Shown: positions 20,335 through 29,931 of the stretch, piece after piece
Layout: each line of letters opens with the position of its first letter
How positions within the stretch are numbered: the first letter of the stretch is position 1
Origin: Gnetum montanum
Lineage: Eukaryota > Streptophyta > Gnetopsida > Gnetales > Gnetaceae
DNA length: 29,931 bases
Direction of reading: 5' to 3'
Assembly: GCA_015680685.1 (NCBI GenBank)
Contig: MNCI01007828.1
Coordinates: 64,001 to 93,931 of the forward strand
Program-made: the position numbers and the translations under genes
The notes under the pieces: generated by a model
The model's input: only the letters and a program-made list of their open reading frames with translations
Told to the model about the DNA's origin: nothing
The model's database searches: none

Positions 20335-22080
20335 TTATAATGGAAGGTCAAGCAAGAGATGGGAATCCATTGTGACCTTTCCATGCCTTTGACATTAGTA
20401 GGGCCACAGGGCAAGCTTGTGAGACAGTTGAACCCTGACATGATCGACTGGGGGTCAACTACTACTAGCACTATAGCAGCCTTAGAAGCATCCCTAGATT
20501 GGCCCAGGCACTTGGTCCAAGCCCTAGACTTAGAGGCCAGGGATGTAACCAAGGACCCTCTTGTTGAGACACCTGTAACCACATCAAAGGGGGAGGCGAA
20601 AACGTTAATACTTAGCTCCCTCCTAAACACACAAACACATAAAATTGTAGCTAAAATTCTACAAGACAACATCAATGTCTTTGCATGGTCGTACAGCGAC
20701 ATGCCAGGTCTAGATTAGCGGCTAATTCAGCACAACATCGTCCTAGACCCACACATAAAGGCAGTCAAGCAAAAATCTTGCAAAGTTAAGCTAGAAATCG
20801 CACTAGCTATGAGGGATGAAATCACCAAGCTATACCAAACAGGTTTCATCCGTGTGGTCGACTATTCAGAATGGGTGTCCAACATCGTTGTAGTTTCAAA
20901 GAAAATGGGAGGGATATAGGTCTGTATAGAATTCTGAGACTTGAACAAGGCAACAATCAAAGACAACTTCGCACTCCCGAGCATTGATCAACTCATCGAC
21001 ACCATGGTTGTCCATGTTCAGTTATCCTTCATGAATGGTTTCTCCGGATACAACCAAATCCACATTAACCTAGAGCACCAACTATCAATAACCTTCATGA
21101 TCCCATGGAGAACCTTATGCTATACCATGATGTCATTTGGGCTCAAGAATGCTAGAGCAACTTGCCAACGAGCCATGACTTACATTTTTAGTGACTACAT
21201 CCTAGAAACATTAAACGACTACGTGGATGATATAGCGGTCAAATCCAAAGAAGCCGTTGATCATCCACATGACCTAGGAGTAGTCCTCAAATATTGTCAA
21301 ATGTACGATTTGCGTCTCAACCCTAAGAAGTGCATCTTCCGGGTGAAACTCGGATGCATGTTAGGATTCGTAGTATTGGAGGCTGGAATACAGATGGACC
21401 CCGACAAAGTCAAGGCCATTGTCAACCTAGCACCTCCCACAAACCTTAAGGAGTTATGTGGTTTACAAGGTAGAGTGAAATTCATTTGAAGGTTTATAGC
21501 CAGGTTGATTGACAAGTTACACCCCATGCAACATCTTCTAAAGAAGGGGATTGACTTCGAGTGGACAACTCAATGTCAACAAGCCTTCGACAACCTAAAG
21601 AAGGAGCTCTCTAACCTCCCAACGGTGCACCCACAACAAAGAGACAAGCCTTTCTTCATATACCTTGCCCCCTCCGACACTTCCATAGCGGCACTGCTAT
21701 GTCAGAAGCAAGACGATTGTTTTGATATGTCAGTGTATTACCTGATCCATGCATTAATAGCACACAAGGTGAAATACAATGAAGTGGAGAGGAATTGACT
21801 AGCCTTAGTGTTCACACTAAAAACGTGGTGGCATTACCTGTTCTGCAGCACAACCAACATCATTTGCAAAAGCAATATACTCTAGGCCATCACCAGCAAA
21901 AGTGGCAAGATAGCTCGATGGAAGGCAATAACTGTGGAATTCGACCTATGTCATGTAAGTCAATCGTCAACAAAGGGTCAAGCCATAGCGACCTAACTCA
22001 CGGCCTTGCCAGTCGATGACCAAGCAACCATAGACCCCGAGTTCCCAGACGAATACATTAGCAATGTCAATATTGTCCCA
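20335..22080 (+). pseudogene. Reverse transcriptase and RNase H, element A (decayed)
   Basis: RT copies the RNA genome; RNase H removes the RNA strand. One frame from about 20335 to 22080 carries stops near 20716, 20918, 20936, 21487, 21796, 21890 and 21998. The N-terminal part precedes the RT core, which starts near 20740. The motif A block reads LSFMNGFSGYNQI at about 21024-21062, where this lineage has LSFMDGFSGYNQ, so the catalytic Asp is Asn. YVDD is intact at about 21220. RNase H follows from about 21556 (FEWTTQCQQAFDNLKKEL, then FFIYLAPSDTSIAALLCQ). Decay is mostly through TAG and TGA codons. Confidence 0.88.
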
Positions 22081-22487
22081 TTGCATTTCGAAGCCACTTT
22101 ACACTTCGACGGCACCTCAATTGCGTGAGGAAGTAGCGCCGCCTCCACGATCACATTCCCCTATGGGGAATTGCACCCATCCACTTATCGATTTACATTC
22201 CCTTGCACCAACAATGTGGTAGAGTACGAGGGGCTACTCAGAGGCCTCTTAAGTACCCAAGCACTATGCATACAACACCTGGTAATCTGGGGAGATTCAC
22301 AACTAGTCTTAAATCAAATCACTAAAGTCTACGCCTACAAGGCTACGCACCTACAACCCTACTATGACCTAGTAAAAATCCTACTTAAAAAATTTGCAAC
22401 CACTAATGTGCAACACGTGCCATGCAATGAGAATACCGTAGTAGACACCTTAGCTACCCTTGCATTAAACAGCCCATCACACTCTCC
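22081..22487 (+). pseudogene. Archaeal-type RNase H (aRNH), element A
   Basis: This is a second RNase H domain, a marker of the Tat lineage. It follows in the RT frame: HFDGTS at about 22107, a TGA stop, then NNVVEYEGLLRGL at about 22210-22248, GDSQLVLNQI at about 22292-22320 and the C-terminal NENTVVDTLATLALN. The acidic residues of the four motifs are visible. A one-base frameshift near 22484 moves the following integrase to another frame. The D copy of this domain is at 29627-29400. Confidence 0.82.
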
Positions 22488-23604
22488 TTGGCAAACCTAC
22501 CAACCGCGATCACAGAATGCACAGAACCTATCACTCAGGAAAAACACGTGGCCTCTGTCAGCGTTGCGGATGCCCTGGAGTGGTATGCCAACATTAAAGT
22601 TTATCTACAACATGATGAACCCCCAGGTGGATTGACATCTACCCAGAGAGATGAAATCCGTAAGCGTGCTCAGCAATATGTGCTCATGGGAAATGATGCC
22701 CTATGCCAACGATCCTACGACAGGATATTGGCAGCATGCGTGGGTGGCAAGAAAGTGCAAAAGGTAGTTAATGAAGTTCATGAAGGGTTGTGTGGTCGAC
22801 ATATAGCACCCAGGGATATGGCTATGAAAATTAGATGGCTAGGATACTATTGATCCTACATGGATCATGACTACCTGTCAAAAGTCAAGACGTGTGACAT
22901 GTGCCAAAGATACGCAAATCTCATACACATAGCACCTACAAACCTACACCCAACGCAAATCATGTGGCCCTTCCAACGATGGGGATTAGACCTCATAGGG
23001 CCTATTACTCCTAAGTCCTCTATGGGGCATAGCTTCATTATCACCGCCACAGAGTATTTTACCAAGTGGGTGGAACATATTCCCCTAAGGAAGACGACAT
23101 CTCAACAAATCTACCATTTCATCCTCAACAACATTGTGACAAGGTTTGGGCTTCCAATGACTATTGTGACCAACAATGGGCCATAGTTCAGAAGTACAGA
23201 AACTCGAACCTTCTATAGTAATCTAGGCATTAAATAATCATTTTCTTCCCCTTATTACCTATAGGTGAATAGGCAAGCAGAGGCTACAAATAAGTCCATC
23301 ATCAACTTGCTAAAGCNCTCGACTCAGTGTAGGAAGAGCATGTGTAGACGCTGAAATGCATCAAGCACTACCAGAGCAAACAACAGTAGAAGCACCATGC
23401 AAACCCACACTGACAGCCAGTGGAGAAGGGGAACCTCATCCTTAAGGCCATCTGTGAGCATGTAAGCAAATTCTCAGCCAACTGGGAAGTCCTTATGTGG
23501 TCACTAAAGCCTTCAGAAATGGAGCCTTCAAACTAGCAAACATGAATGGCAATGAGTTTGCCAACCCGGTGAATCACTCGTACCTTAAGCCATACTATGT
23601 CTAA
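22488..23604 (+). pseudogene. Integrase (IN), element A (decayed, with internal deletion)
   Basis: IN inserts the DNA copy. The HHCC zinc-binding region is visible at about 22776-22908 (H-EGLCGR-H, then CDMC). The catalytic core starts GLDLIGP near 22983; the second Asp region reads TNNGP where the D copy has TDNGS, so the catalytic Asp is Asn. The Glu is present in EATNKSIINLL. At the ambiguous base 23317 the sequence jumps to the C-terminal region: about 200 bases present in the D copy are missing. The tail resumes with SKFSANWE and ends YLKPYYV, stop at 23602. A stop replaces Trp near 22852 and Gln near 23184. Confidence 0.85.
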
Positions 23605-23639
23605 AACACAACGGCAACAACAAGCATTGTCCTCTATGA

Positions 23640-23850
23640 TGATAAAATGGTAGTCACACCAAGCACCATATGCTATGACATAAAACTGGCATTGTTAGTC
23701 CACTATGACTATAAACTAATGTTGCACATCTGCTATGACGATAATCTGGCATGTACGGTCTTCTGGGACCTTAAACTAGCACAGTAGTCTATTGGGACCT
23801 TAAACTAGCACACAGCCTACCAAGACCTTAAACTGGGTTCACGTCACATC
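23640..23850 (+). repeat. CTTAAACTAGCA-type repeats after IN, element A
   Basis: Units such as TGGGACCTTAAACTAGCACA recur at about 23770, 23797 and 23824, preceded by TATGACATAAAACTGGCA variants. The matching block in element D lies at 27715-28075 on the other strand. Confidence 0.8.
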
Positions 23851-24113
23851 CCCAACATGCACCAGCACCAGATAGACATCGAACAAGTGGGCGTGATGCT
23901 AATGTGTGGGTGGGACATCGTAGCTCTGGAACGTCGTTCACGACACACTGAGAATGTTGTCCGGGACACACACAATGCCACCACCCTTGGCATCATGCTA
24001 ATCCTTCGAAGAAATCATATGATGTCACACTAGCCCTTCAAACCTACCGTCGCCATGGCCCATTGCCCTAACAGTGGTTCTCAGGCAAGCTCCCACATCT
24101 AGAGTTCTAGCAG

Positions 24114-24134
24114 TATTGTGGCCCAGCCACAATA
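24114..24134. other. Perfect 9-bp hairpin in the 3' untranslated region of A
   Basis: TATTGTGGC, loop CCA, GCCACAATA. The stem is identical to the one at 27423-27443 in element D, while the flanks and loop differ. Confidence 0.7.
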
Positions 24135-24886
24135 TTGTCGCTCCAGCTCCCTGCCAATGCCTGGGCTTGCACAATGTTAACTATGTGGCAACTGATCCCA
24201 TAGCTAAATTAGGAATGCAGATCCCTGGTAGGGATTCTAGAGCATCTGCACCCATAGCAGCGCCTGGTGCCTTCGAGGCCAACTCCTCCACGCCGGTACT
24301 GCCAAGGCCGCTGCTAGCCTTCCTGCTTTGGGCATCTCACACCAGCGATGGTGCCCAAGGGTAACAAAAATGCCAGCAGCCAGCAAGACCTTGTCCTTAT
24401 AGACACATCTTGCCACAGCAAAAAATGCTATAGCATCGCAAAGTAAGTGCCTCGGCTAGCTTGGCTACTACAGTGCCAAGTTCCCGTGGCACGCGTAATG
24501 CAACTCGTCGCCTAGGGAACACAATGCTAGTTCCATGACGTGCGTAACATAGCTTGCCACATGGAACACACTGGTAGGCAAGCCCAAACTCTTCACAGAT
24601 GTAATGCAACTCATCCTGTGAAGGGAGTACCCATCCTACGAGAGGTTGAAGAACAACGTGAACCAAAGATGAAAATGTGAAGGAGTCCCTCAGAGCATTG
24701 CAACGAGGGACTCTGCTAAACATCATCTTTGCTCTCTACCTTAACCTCTGAAAAACCAATGCAACACTCTCAAGTGTAGCCAAGCGACATCTCAACACTC
24801 ACAAAGTGACAGCCTCAGCATCTCGCCTGCTACAGTGTTTCGTATTCTTTGCCGACGTCTATCGATCCTGTTCTCCGGATGTCGAC

Positions 24887-24899
24887 AAAGAGGGACCAA
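24887..24899 (+). other. Polypurine tract, element A
   Basis: AAAGAGGGACCAA directly before the LTR start at 24900; the same motif precedes the 3' LTR of element D. Confidence 0.82.
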
Positions 24900-26590
24900 T
24901 GAAACACCTCAAAAATGTGAGGTCATTCTAGCTTCACCAGGCCTTGTAATCCATGTGAGCACTACAGTAGTTCATCAGGAGGAGAATGCTCTGAGTCTAG
25001 GCCAACCATTTTGGAGAATTTTCTACTTTAGGTGCAAACAGGCTCTACGGCTCATCCTACTTGTCCACCTAAGTGGCCTGTCTAGTTGATAGCCTACTCT
25101 GAAATAGCGCAGAGTTACCAGTAGCATTCTTGGTGCACCAAGAACAATTTGGCAAGTTTTCTAAGTCATGAAGTCTGCTACACCTTGCCGTGTAGCGTAG
25201 CAAGCTTTAGAGGATAGTCGCAGAACGAAGTGCCACATTACACCATGCCACATAATGTAGCGTAGCATGGTAATAGCTTTACCAATAGTTCCTCACGCTC
25301 AATTTCAAATCCTTCACCAATGTCCCTTTCTATCAAGAAGCGGTGAACCATGTTTGCTGCTATGCTACACTGAGCTACAAGGCGTAGCGAGCTGTAGCAA
25401 TCCTGCGGAAGAGACAGAAGGTAGCTCGAAGGGCAGAAGTAGCAGAGTTCATGAGACATGCATCACAAGAAGAAAAGTTGACAAAATCAGCAAAGCTTTC
25501 ATGAATAAGGATAGTTGCTACACTACGCTATGCTACATAGCGTAGCAAGCATGCATCACACATGAAATAGAACAAACAATAAAATGCTATGCCAAGCATG
25601 CTATGCTACAAAGCACAGCAAGGCATGCGGGTGGTTGTGCGACATTAATGCACTTCACCTAATTGGACCATTGGCACACGTCTCTATATGCTGACGACAC
25701 AATTACAGCATGGCAGGTTTATAGTTATAGCATAGCAAGTTCAGATTACAATGGTCTTGTAGGTCCAATGGTCATATACGACACGTGTGGCGCTAGCAAG
25801 TCAACGCGCACTCTTTGGTCCTATAAATACCCCAAGAAATAGCATTCAAAGAAGTTTGGGAAATTTTGAATGAAACAGCTTCAAAGGGTTTAGAATTTTC
25901 TAGAAAACAACATTCAAAAGAGGCCCAATCCCCGGTTTAGTTGGCACTCTTTCGCTAAGTCTCATACTCTATTCTTTGGCACTCAAGCTCTATCCCCAGC
26001 ACGTTTCGACAATATTGTAAGCTTTCTATTTGATGCTGCAAATAGTTAGTGTGTTTAGCTGATATTTTTTCCTATACGCTTTCTACCACCTTGGTAGAAT
26101 CCCTGTATTGTCAGTGCCCAAGGCCGCCCCCAAGCACACCACCTGTTCTATTCTCTATATGCCCTGGTTACTCTCGGGATCTCTGCATTTCATTACATTG
26201 TGCAATTGACTGTATCCATCTTAACAGAGCAAGTCTATAGCTTCAAAGTGGTGCATGTTTCTAACTATACTTTACTTTATTTCTTGCCTATTTTCTTGTT
26301 TGCATTATTTTTCTATTTAATTCACTTTCAAGCATTACTTCGCATTTTTATCACATTTTCTTCTGTATTCACTTTCAAGCATTATTTTGCATTCCTATTC
26401 GGTCTCAAAAGTACACGTTGAAAAACATTATATAGACACTCACATAAGTTCCTATCTGATCGACCAGACCATTCAGAGCACCCCATATCTGCACACACCC
26501 AGCACAGCCCTCTCACGTGTACGGGGTCGAAATTGTCACGCCCGTCGACCCCTCGATGTTTTCCAGCCGTCAACGTTTTCGGTCGATACA
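24900..26590 (+). repeat. 3' LTR of element A
   Basis: Starts TGAAACACCTC and ends GGTCGATACA; 1691 bases. It aligns with 8280-10016 throughout, including the TATA box at 25822-25829. It has a single copy of the ATTGGACCATTGGCACACG segment that is duplicated in the 5' LTR. It is followed by the target duplication ACCTT. Confidence 0.92.
25822..25829 (+). promoter_or_regulatory. LTR TATA box, 3' LTR of element A
   Basis: TATAAATA in the same GGTCCTATAAATACCCC context as at 9247-9254. Confidence 0.6.
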
Positions 26591-26595
26591 ACCTT
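26591..26595. repeat. Target-site duplication of element A, right copy (ACCTT)
   Basis: Exact repeat of 8275-8279, directly after the LTR end. Confidence 0.92.
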
Positions 26596-27422
26596 TTCTT
26601 TTGCTGACTTACCTTGGACCTCTCATTGGAATTCTTAGGGATAGAGGGTGTGCGAAATAGCTTATGTGCCATTTTTTTAGGCACACCTTTTTTTTCACGT
26701 GAGCTTTTTCTCTCTTACACTTTTACCTTTTTTGTTTTTCCTTTTACATTTGCAAACAACCTGGTGACCGTAGGATAGGTGTTTCTTTTCTGGGATGAGT
26801 TGTATTATATCCACATGGGGCTTTAACCTGCCTATAGATGTTTTCCATATGGCCAGCTATGTTACGCACATCATGGACTTTGCAGTTGAGCATATGGAAG
26901 GGCTTGACAAATGTTGGTAAATGCTTGTGAAAAAGAGGAGAGAGTGGATCATGAGTATGAGGAGTGAGATAAGGAAAATAAAGAGGAGGAACAGGATGTG
27001 CACTTCAAAGTAGCTAAGCTAGTCAAGACGAATGCCTTGGAATGATGTAGGGTCCTGCTTCTATGGCAAAGCACACCTCTAAGCGGCATCTCCCTAATAC
27101 GAATCTTGTAGACACAACAGAAAGAAAACCAAGAGAAACAACCATGATGCAAAGTGAAGGCAAAGTCCCTGCTCATCGTAGACATTGTTGAAGCTATAGA
27201 CATCTTTGCTAGTGTGTGATGTCCAAAGTAGGAAGGCCATCAGTGGCTTTAGCAGCATTGGCATGGAGAGGTTTACACTGAGGATGCTAGGATTTGCTGT
27301 GAACGCAAATGCTTAGGAATCCCTGCCAAAGGCATGCATTCTTAGTTCAGCTGTGCAACTGGCTACCTCATAGCTAAACATCATTTGAGCTTAGGTGTTG
27401 GCAGGGGGCTGGAGGGTAACAA

Positions 27423-27443
27423 TATTGTGGCTAGGCCACAATA
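27423..27443. other. Perfect 9-bp hairpin in the 3' untranslated region of D
   Basis: TATTGTGGC, loop TAG, GCCACAATA; same stem as at 24114-24134 of element A. Confidence 0.7.
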
Positions 27444-27714
27444 CTACTGGAACTCCAGCAGCAAGCACTGACCAAGGAACTACTGTCAAGGTGATGGGCC
27501 ATCGTGACGGTAGGTTCAAAGGATCAGTTAGATGTCATATGACATCTCTGAAGGATCAGCAAGATGCTAAGAGCAGCAGCATTGCATATGTTCCAGATTT
27601 TATGTTCATCACATCATGAACTACATTTTGGAACTGCAACGTCCCATCCCATGTCGACACTCTACACACTTGCTTGATGTGTACTGGTGTAGATGCATGC
27701 TGAGGATGTACCAC

Positions 27715-28075
27715 GAACCTAGTTTAAGGTCTTGGTAGACCATGGTCTACAAGTTTAAGGTCCCAACAGACCGCGGTGCTAGTTTAAGATCCCAGCAGAC
27801 CAATGTTGTGCTAGTTGAAGGTCTTAGTAGACCGTTGTGCTAGGATGGTGGATGAACTAGTTTAAGGTCCTAGCAAACCGTTTGTGCCAGTTCAACATCG
27901 TAGCAGACTATCTATGCCAGTTTATAGTCATAGCAAACTATCTGCGCTAGTTTTACGTCATAGCAAACGAGCTTTGCCAGTTTAACGTCATAGCAGATGT
28001 CGGTGAAGCCGTGCCAGTTTAACGTCATAGTGGATGTTTGCTTACCTTTTGCCAATTTTATGTCATAGCGGATGT
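27715..28075 (-). repeat. CTTAAACTAGCA-type repeats after IN, element D
   Basis: At least ten units. In plus orientation they read (G/C)TAGTTTAAGGTC(C/T)(C/T)AGCAGACC or GCCAGTTTAACGTCATAGC, spaced about 35-45 bases. The first type has GGTC and the second CGTCATAG, mirroring the two unit types after IN in element A. Confidence 0.82.
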
Positions 28076-28096
28076 TTTCTTATCTTCTCTATGCAT

Positions 28097-29300
28097 CTAG
28101 ATGTAGTACTTCTTAAGGCACAAGTATTCACCAGGTTTGCAAACTCATTACCATCCATGTGTGCCAGCTTGAAGGACTCATTCCCAAAGGCTTTTATGAC
28201 CATGTATGGACCTTCCCAGTTGGATGAGAATTTCTTCATATGCTCACAGACAGCCTTGAGAACAAGGTCTCCCTTCTATATTGGTTATTGATGTGGATTT
28301 TCATGGTGTTTTTTTCGTTGCTTGTTCTGATAGTGCTCTATGCAACCCAATGTTTGCACACGCTCTTGCTCTATTGAGTCAAGATTGATGATCTGTGACT
28401 CGATGTTCTGGGCTTCACTTATGACATTGAATAGGATCATTCGGAGTGATGGTACCTACAATTCAAGAGGTAACACTGCTCCAGATCCATAAATAAGACT
28501 AAAAGGTGTCTTACCTGTCACAGTCTTGCATGTCATCTTGTAAGCTCATAACACATAGAGAATTTGCTCATGCCATCGCCTCTTGTTATTGTTGAGCATC
28601 CTTTTCAGAAAGTTGATGATGGACTTATTTGTAGCCTCTACATGTATTTTTTCCTATGGGTAGTATGGTGAGGAGAATGACTACTTGATGCCAAGATTGC
28701 TGCAGAAGGTTCAGGTTTCTGCACTACTGAACTGTGACCCATTGTCGGTCACAATAGTCATCAGAAGTCCAAACCTTGTCATGATGTTATCCAAGATGAA
28801 GTGGAAAATCTGCTTAGATGTAGTCTTCCTTAGGGGAATAGCTTCCACCCACTTGGAAAAATGCTTGGTGGCTGTGATGATGAAGCTATGCCCTATGGAA
28901 GACTTAGGCATGATAAGTCCTATGAGGTCTAGTTCCCATCACTGGAAAGACCATGTGATCTACGTCGAGTGCAGCTCTGTGGGTGAAACATGTATGAGAT
29001 TTGCATATCTCTGGCATGTATCACATGTCTTGACTTTTTCCATGAAATCACACTCCATGTGAGGCCAATAGTACCCTAGACGTCTAATTTCTGCTGCCAT
29101 AGCCCTAGGTGCTATGTGTTCACCACATAATCCTTCATGTACTTCATTAACAACCTTCTACGCTTGCCCCTCATTTATGCATGCTAGCAATATCCTATCA
29201 TAGGATCATTTGCACAGGGCGTTGTCTCCCATGAGCACATATTGCTGAGCACACTTACGGATGGCATCTCTCTAGGTAGATGTTAATCCACTTAGGGGTT
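28097..29300 (-). pseudogene. Integrase (IN), element D
   Basis: Same frame as the aRNH fragment, with several stops. The zinc-binding region is near 29170-29020. The core includes KSSIGHSFIITATKHFSKWVE, then TDNGSQF with the catalytic Asp intact, and the Glu in VEATNKSIINFLK. The C-terminal region has the GPY-type block SSNWEGPYMVIKAF near 28230. A late frameshift precedes the stop at 28099-28097. It retains the ~200-base middle segment missing from element A. Confidence 0.85.
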
Positions 29301-29627
29301 CACCATGTTGCAGGAAGGCTTTACTGTTAGCATGCCACCCTTGGATATCCCTAGCATTGACAGAGGCTATGTGTACCACCTGAGTGATAGGCTCGATGCA
29401 CTCGGTAATCAAGGTTGGCAAAATTGCAAACAAGTGTGATGGAATATTTAATGCTAGGGTGGCTAAAGCATTTGCTACAGTGTTCTCGTTCTGTGGCACG
29501 TGTTGTACATCCGTAGTTGTAACTTGTCTAAGTAGGCTTTTTGCTAGGTCGCAGTAGGGTTGGAGGTGTGTAGCTTTGTAGGCATAAACCTCAATGATTT
29601 GATTCACAACTAGTTTTGAATCTCTAC
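29301..29627 (-). pseudogene. Archaeal-type RNase H (aRNH) C-terminal part, element D
   Basis: From 29627 downward: RDSKLVVNQIIEVYAYKATHL, then QNENTVANALATLALN, equivalent to 22292-22480 of element A. The N-terminal half with the first two catalytic motifs is absent: homology stops abruptly at 29627. Confidence 0.8.
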
Positions 29628-29931
29628 TGAAACACCACTAATTTTGACCTAGCACTTTTAGACAAGAATCAAGCTAAGTCATGCTACTTCCCAACATGAG
29701 TATAGCGTGACCAAACTTGGAGGCCTTCAAAATAGCCCCCGATGGTCCATGATTCAATAGGCAAGGTTCCCCTAGGGCCCACAAGCAAATGCACCAACTT
29801 CTAGCATCTAGAATCAAAAGTTTCAGGTTCAAAATGTTTGGTTTTGGCTAAGTACACTTTGGTTACTTTTTCAAACGCTGCATAGCGTAAGGATCAGCGT
29901 CACCAATTTTTAGAGCCCCAAAACTGAGCCA
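29628..29931 (+). repeat. Possible start of a different LTR cutting element D
   Basis: The sequence begins TGAAACACCACTAATTTTG exactly where aRNH homology ends. After TGAAACACC it does not match the LTRs of this family, and no aRNH is seen on either strand. TG start and loss of homology suggest the edge of another inserted element in plus orientation, with TCTAC (29623-29627) as candidate target duplication. The other end is outside the window. Confidence 0.4.

Larger units (their letters stand above)
23605..24886 (+). other. 3' untranslated region of element A
   Basis: Non-coding, about 1.3 kb. At 23640-23850 there are about six units of TATGAC..TAAACT.GCA or GGGACCTTAAACTAGCAC. A perfect hairpin lies at 24114-24134. 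The last 150 bases align with the element D segment at 8028-8175. The remaining stretch (23860-24110, 24140-24750) shows no supportable gene; one 96-codon frame there is not conserved. Confidence 0.7.
8280..26590 (+). mobile_element. Element A: structurally complete 18.3-kb Tat-type Ty3/gypsy LTR retrotransposon
   Basis: Both LTRs (TG...CA), PBS, polypurine tract and the 5-base duplication ACCTT define exact ends. Inside are a repeated leader, gag-PR, an antisense multi-exon gene, RT-RNase H-aRNH-IN and a long 3' untranslated region. The extra aRNH after the standard RNase H is characteristic of the Tat lineage. The size is in the range of the giant Ogre-like members. It sits in the 3' untranslated region of element D. 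The two LTRs differ at many positions (often one difference every six to ten bases), so the insertion is old. All frames are broken by stops, and key catalytic residues are changed, so it is not autonomous. Confidence 0.92.
26596..28096 (-). other. 3' untranslated region of element D
   Basis: Non-coding stretch between the IN stop and the element A insertion point. It holds the junction repeats (27715-28075) and the hairpin (27423-27443). The rest shows no supportable gene. A minus-strand frame at 27203-26949 and others nearby are short and have no recognisable domain. Confidence 0.65.
26596..29627 (-). mobile_element. Element D: main part (aRNH, IN, 3' untranslated region)
   Basis: Minus-strand continuation of the element whose 3' end is at 8274-6325. 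Read on the minus strand: aRNH remnant, IN with its C-terminus, CTTAAACTAGCA-type repeats, the conserved hairpin, and about 1.4 kb of 3' untranslated region, interrupted by element A. Its protein fragments match the element A homologues closely, with fewer catalytic losses. RT, PR, gag and the 5' LTR lie outside the window. Confidence 0.85.

Noticed and set aside
24074-24364. A 96-codon plus-strand frame in the 3' untranslated region of A
   Set aside because: No domain, no counterpart frame in element D, and it spans the conserved hairpin.

Overview
The window is nuclear DNA from a land plant, most likely a seed plant with a large, repeat-rich genome. No ordinary host gene, rRNA, tRNA or prokaryotic feature is visible. 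Almost every base belongs to nested, decayed LTR retrotransposons of one Ty3/gypsy family. The domain order is gag, protease (PR), reverse transcriptase (RT), RNase H, a second archaeal-type RNase H (aRNH) and integrase (IN). That order places the family in the Tat (Ogre/Retand-like) lineage. The species cannot be named from the sequence. All alignments here were made by eye.

Nesting, oldest to youngest where it can be ordered. (1) Element B, minus strand, 429-6324: most of a 5' LTR (4300-6324), PBS, a shrunken gag, PR, and the tail of an extra gene on the opposite strand. (2) Element E, minus strand, inserted in B's extra gene; only 428 bases of its LTR lie in the window. (3) Element D, minus strand, inserted in B's 5' LTR; it supplies the 3' LTR (6325-8014), a polypurine tract, part of its 3' untranslated region (8015-8274) and, beyond element A, the rest of that region plus IN and aRNH (26596-29627). 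(4) Element A, plus strand, 8280-26590, inserted in D's 3' untranslated region. A has two LTRs (8280-10016 and 24900-26590) and a matching 5-base target duplication, ACCTT, at 8275-8279 and 26591-26595. It is 18,311 bases long. (5) A possible start of an unrelated LTR at 29628 cuts D's aRNH.

Element A reads: 5' LTR, PBS, a leader with about five imperfect repeats, gag-PR in one damaged frame (10860-14651), a spacer, an antisense gene (about 19590 down to 15095), a second spacer, RT-RNase H-aRNH-IN (about 20335-23604), a 3' untranslated region, polypurine tract, 3' LTR. All its genes carry stops, and the RT and IN active sites each have an Asp to Asn change, so it is dead by itself.

The most interesting object is the antisense gene between PR and RT. 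It has its own TATA box, a (GA)n tract, an ATG in good context and about eight exons with consensus-like splice sites. The 1/2 and 7/8 junctions keep the reading frame exactly. Exons 2-3 resemble a plant FCP1/NIF-type HAD phosphatase domain; later exons encode an acidic stretch, a long coiled-coil-like region and an acidic tail. A second, diverged copy of exons 7-8 sits in the same place and orientation in element B, so this is a family component and not a chance insertion. Antisense orientation would let an intron-bearing gene pass through the RNA stage of retrotransposition unspliced.

Further structure includes a spacer repeat built on CTTAAACTAGCA that punctuates the gene modules, long near-palindromes built from GCTATGCTACG-type units in every LTR, and a perfect 9-bp hairpin kept in the 3' untranslated regions of A and D.
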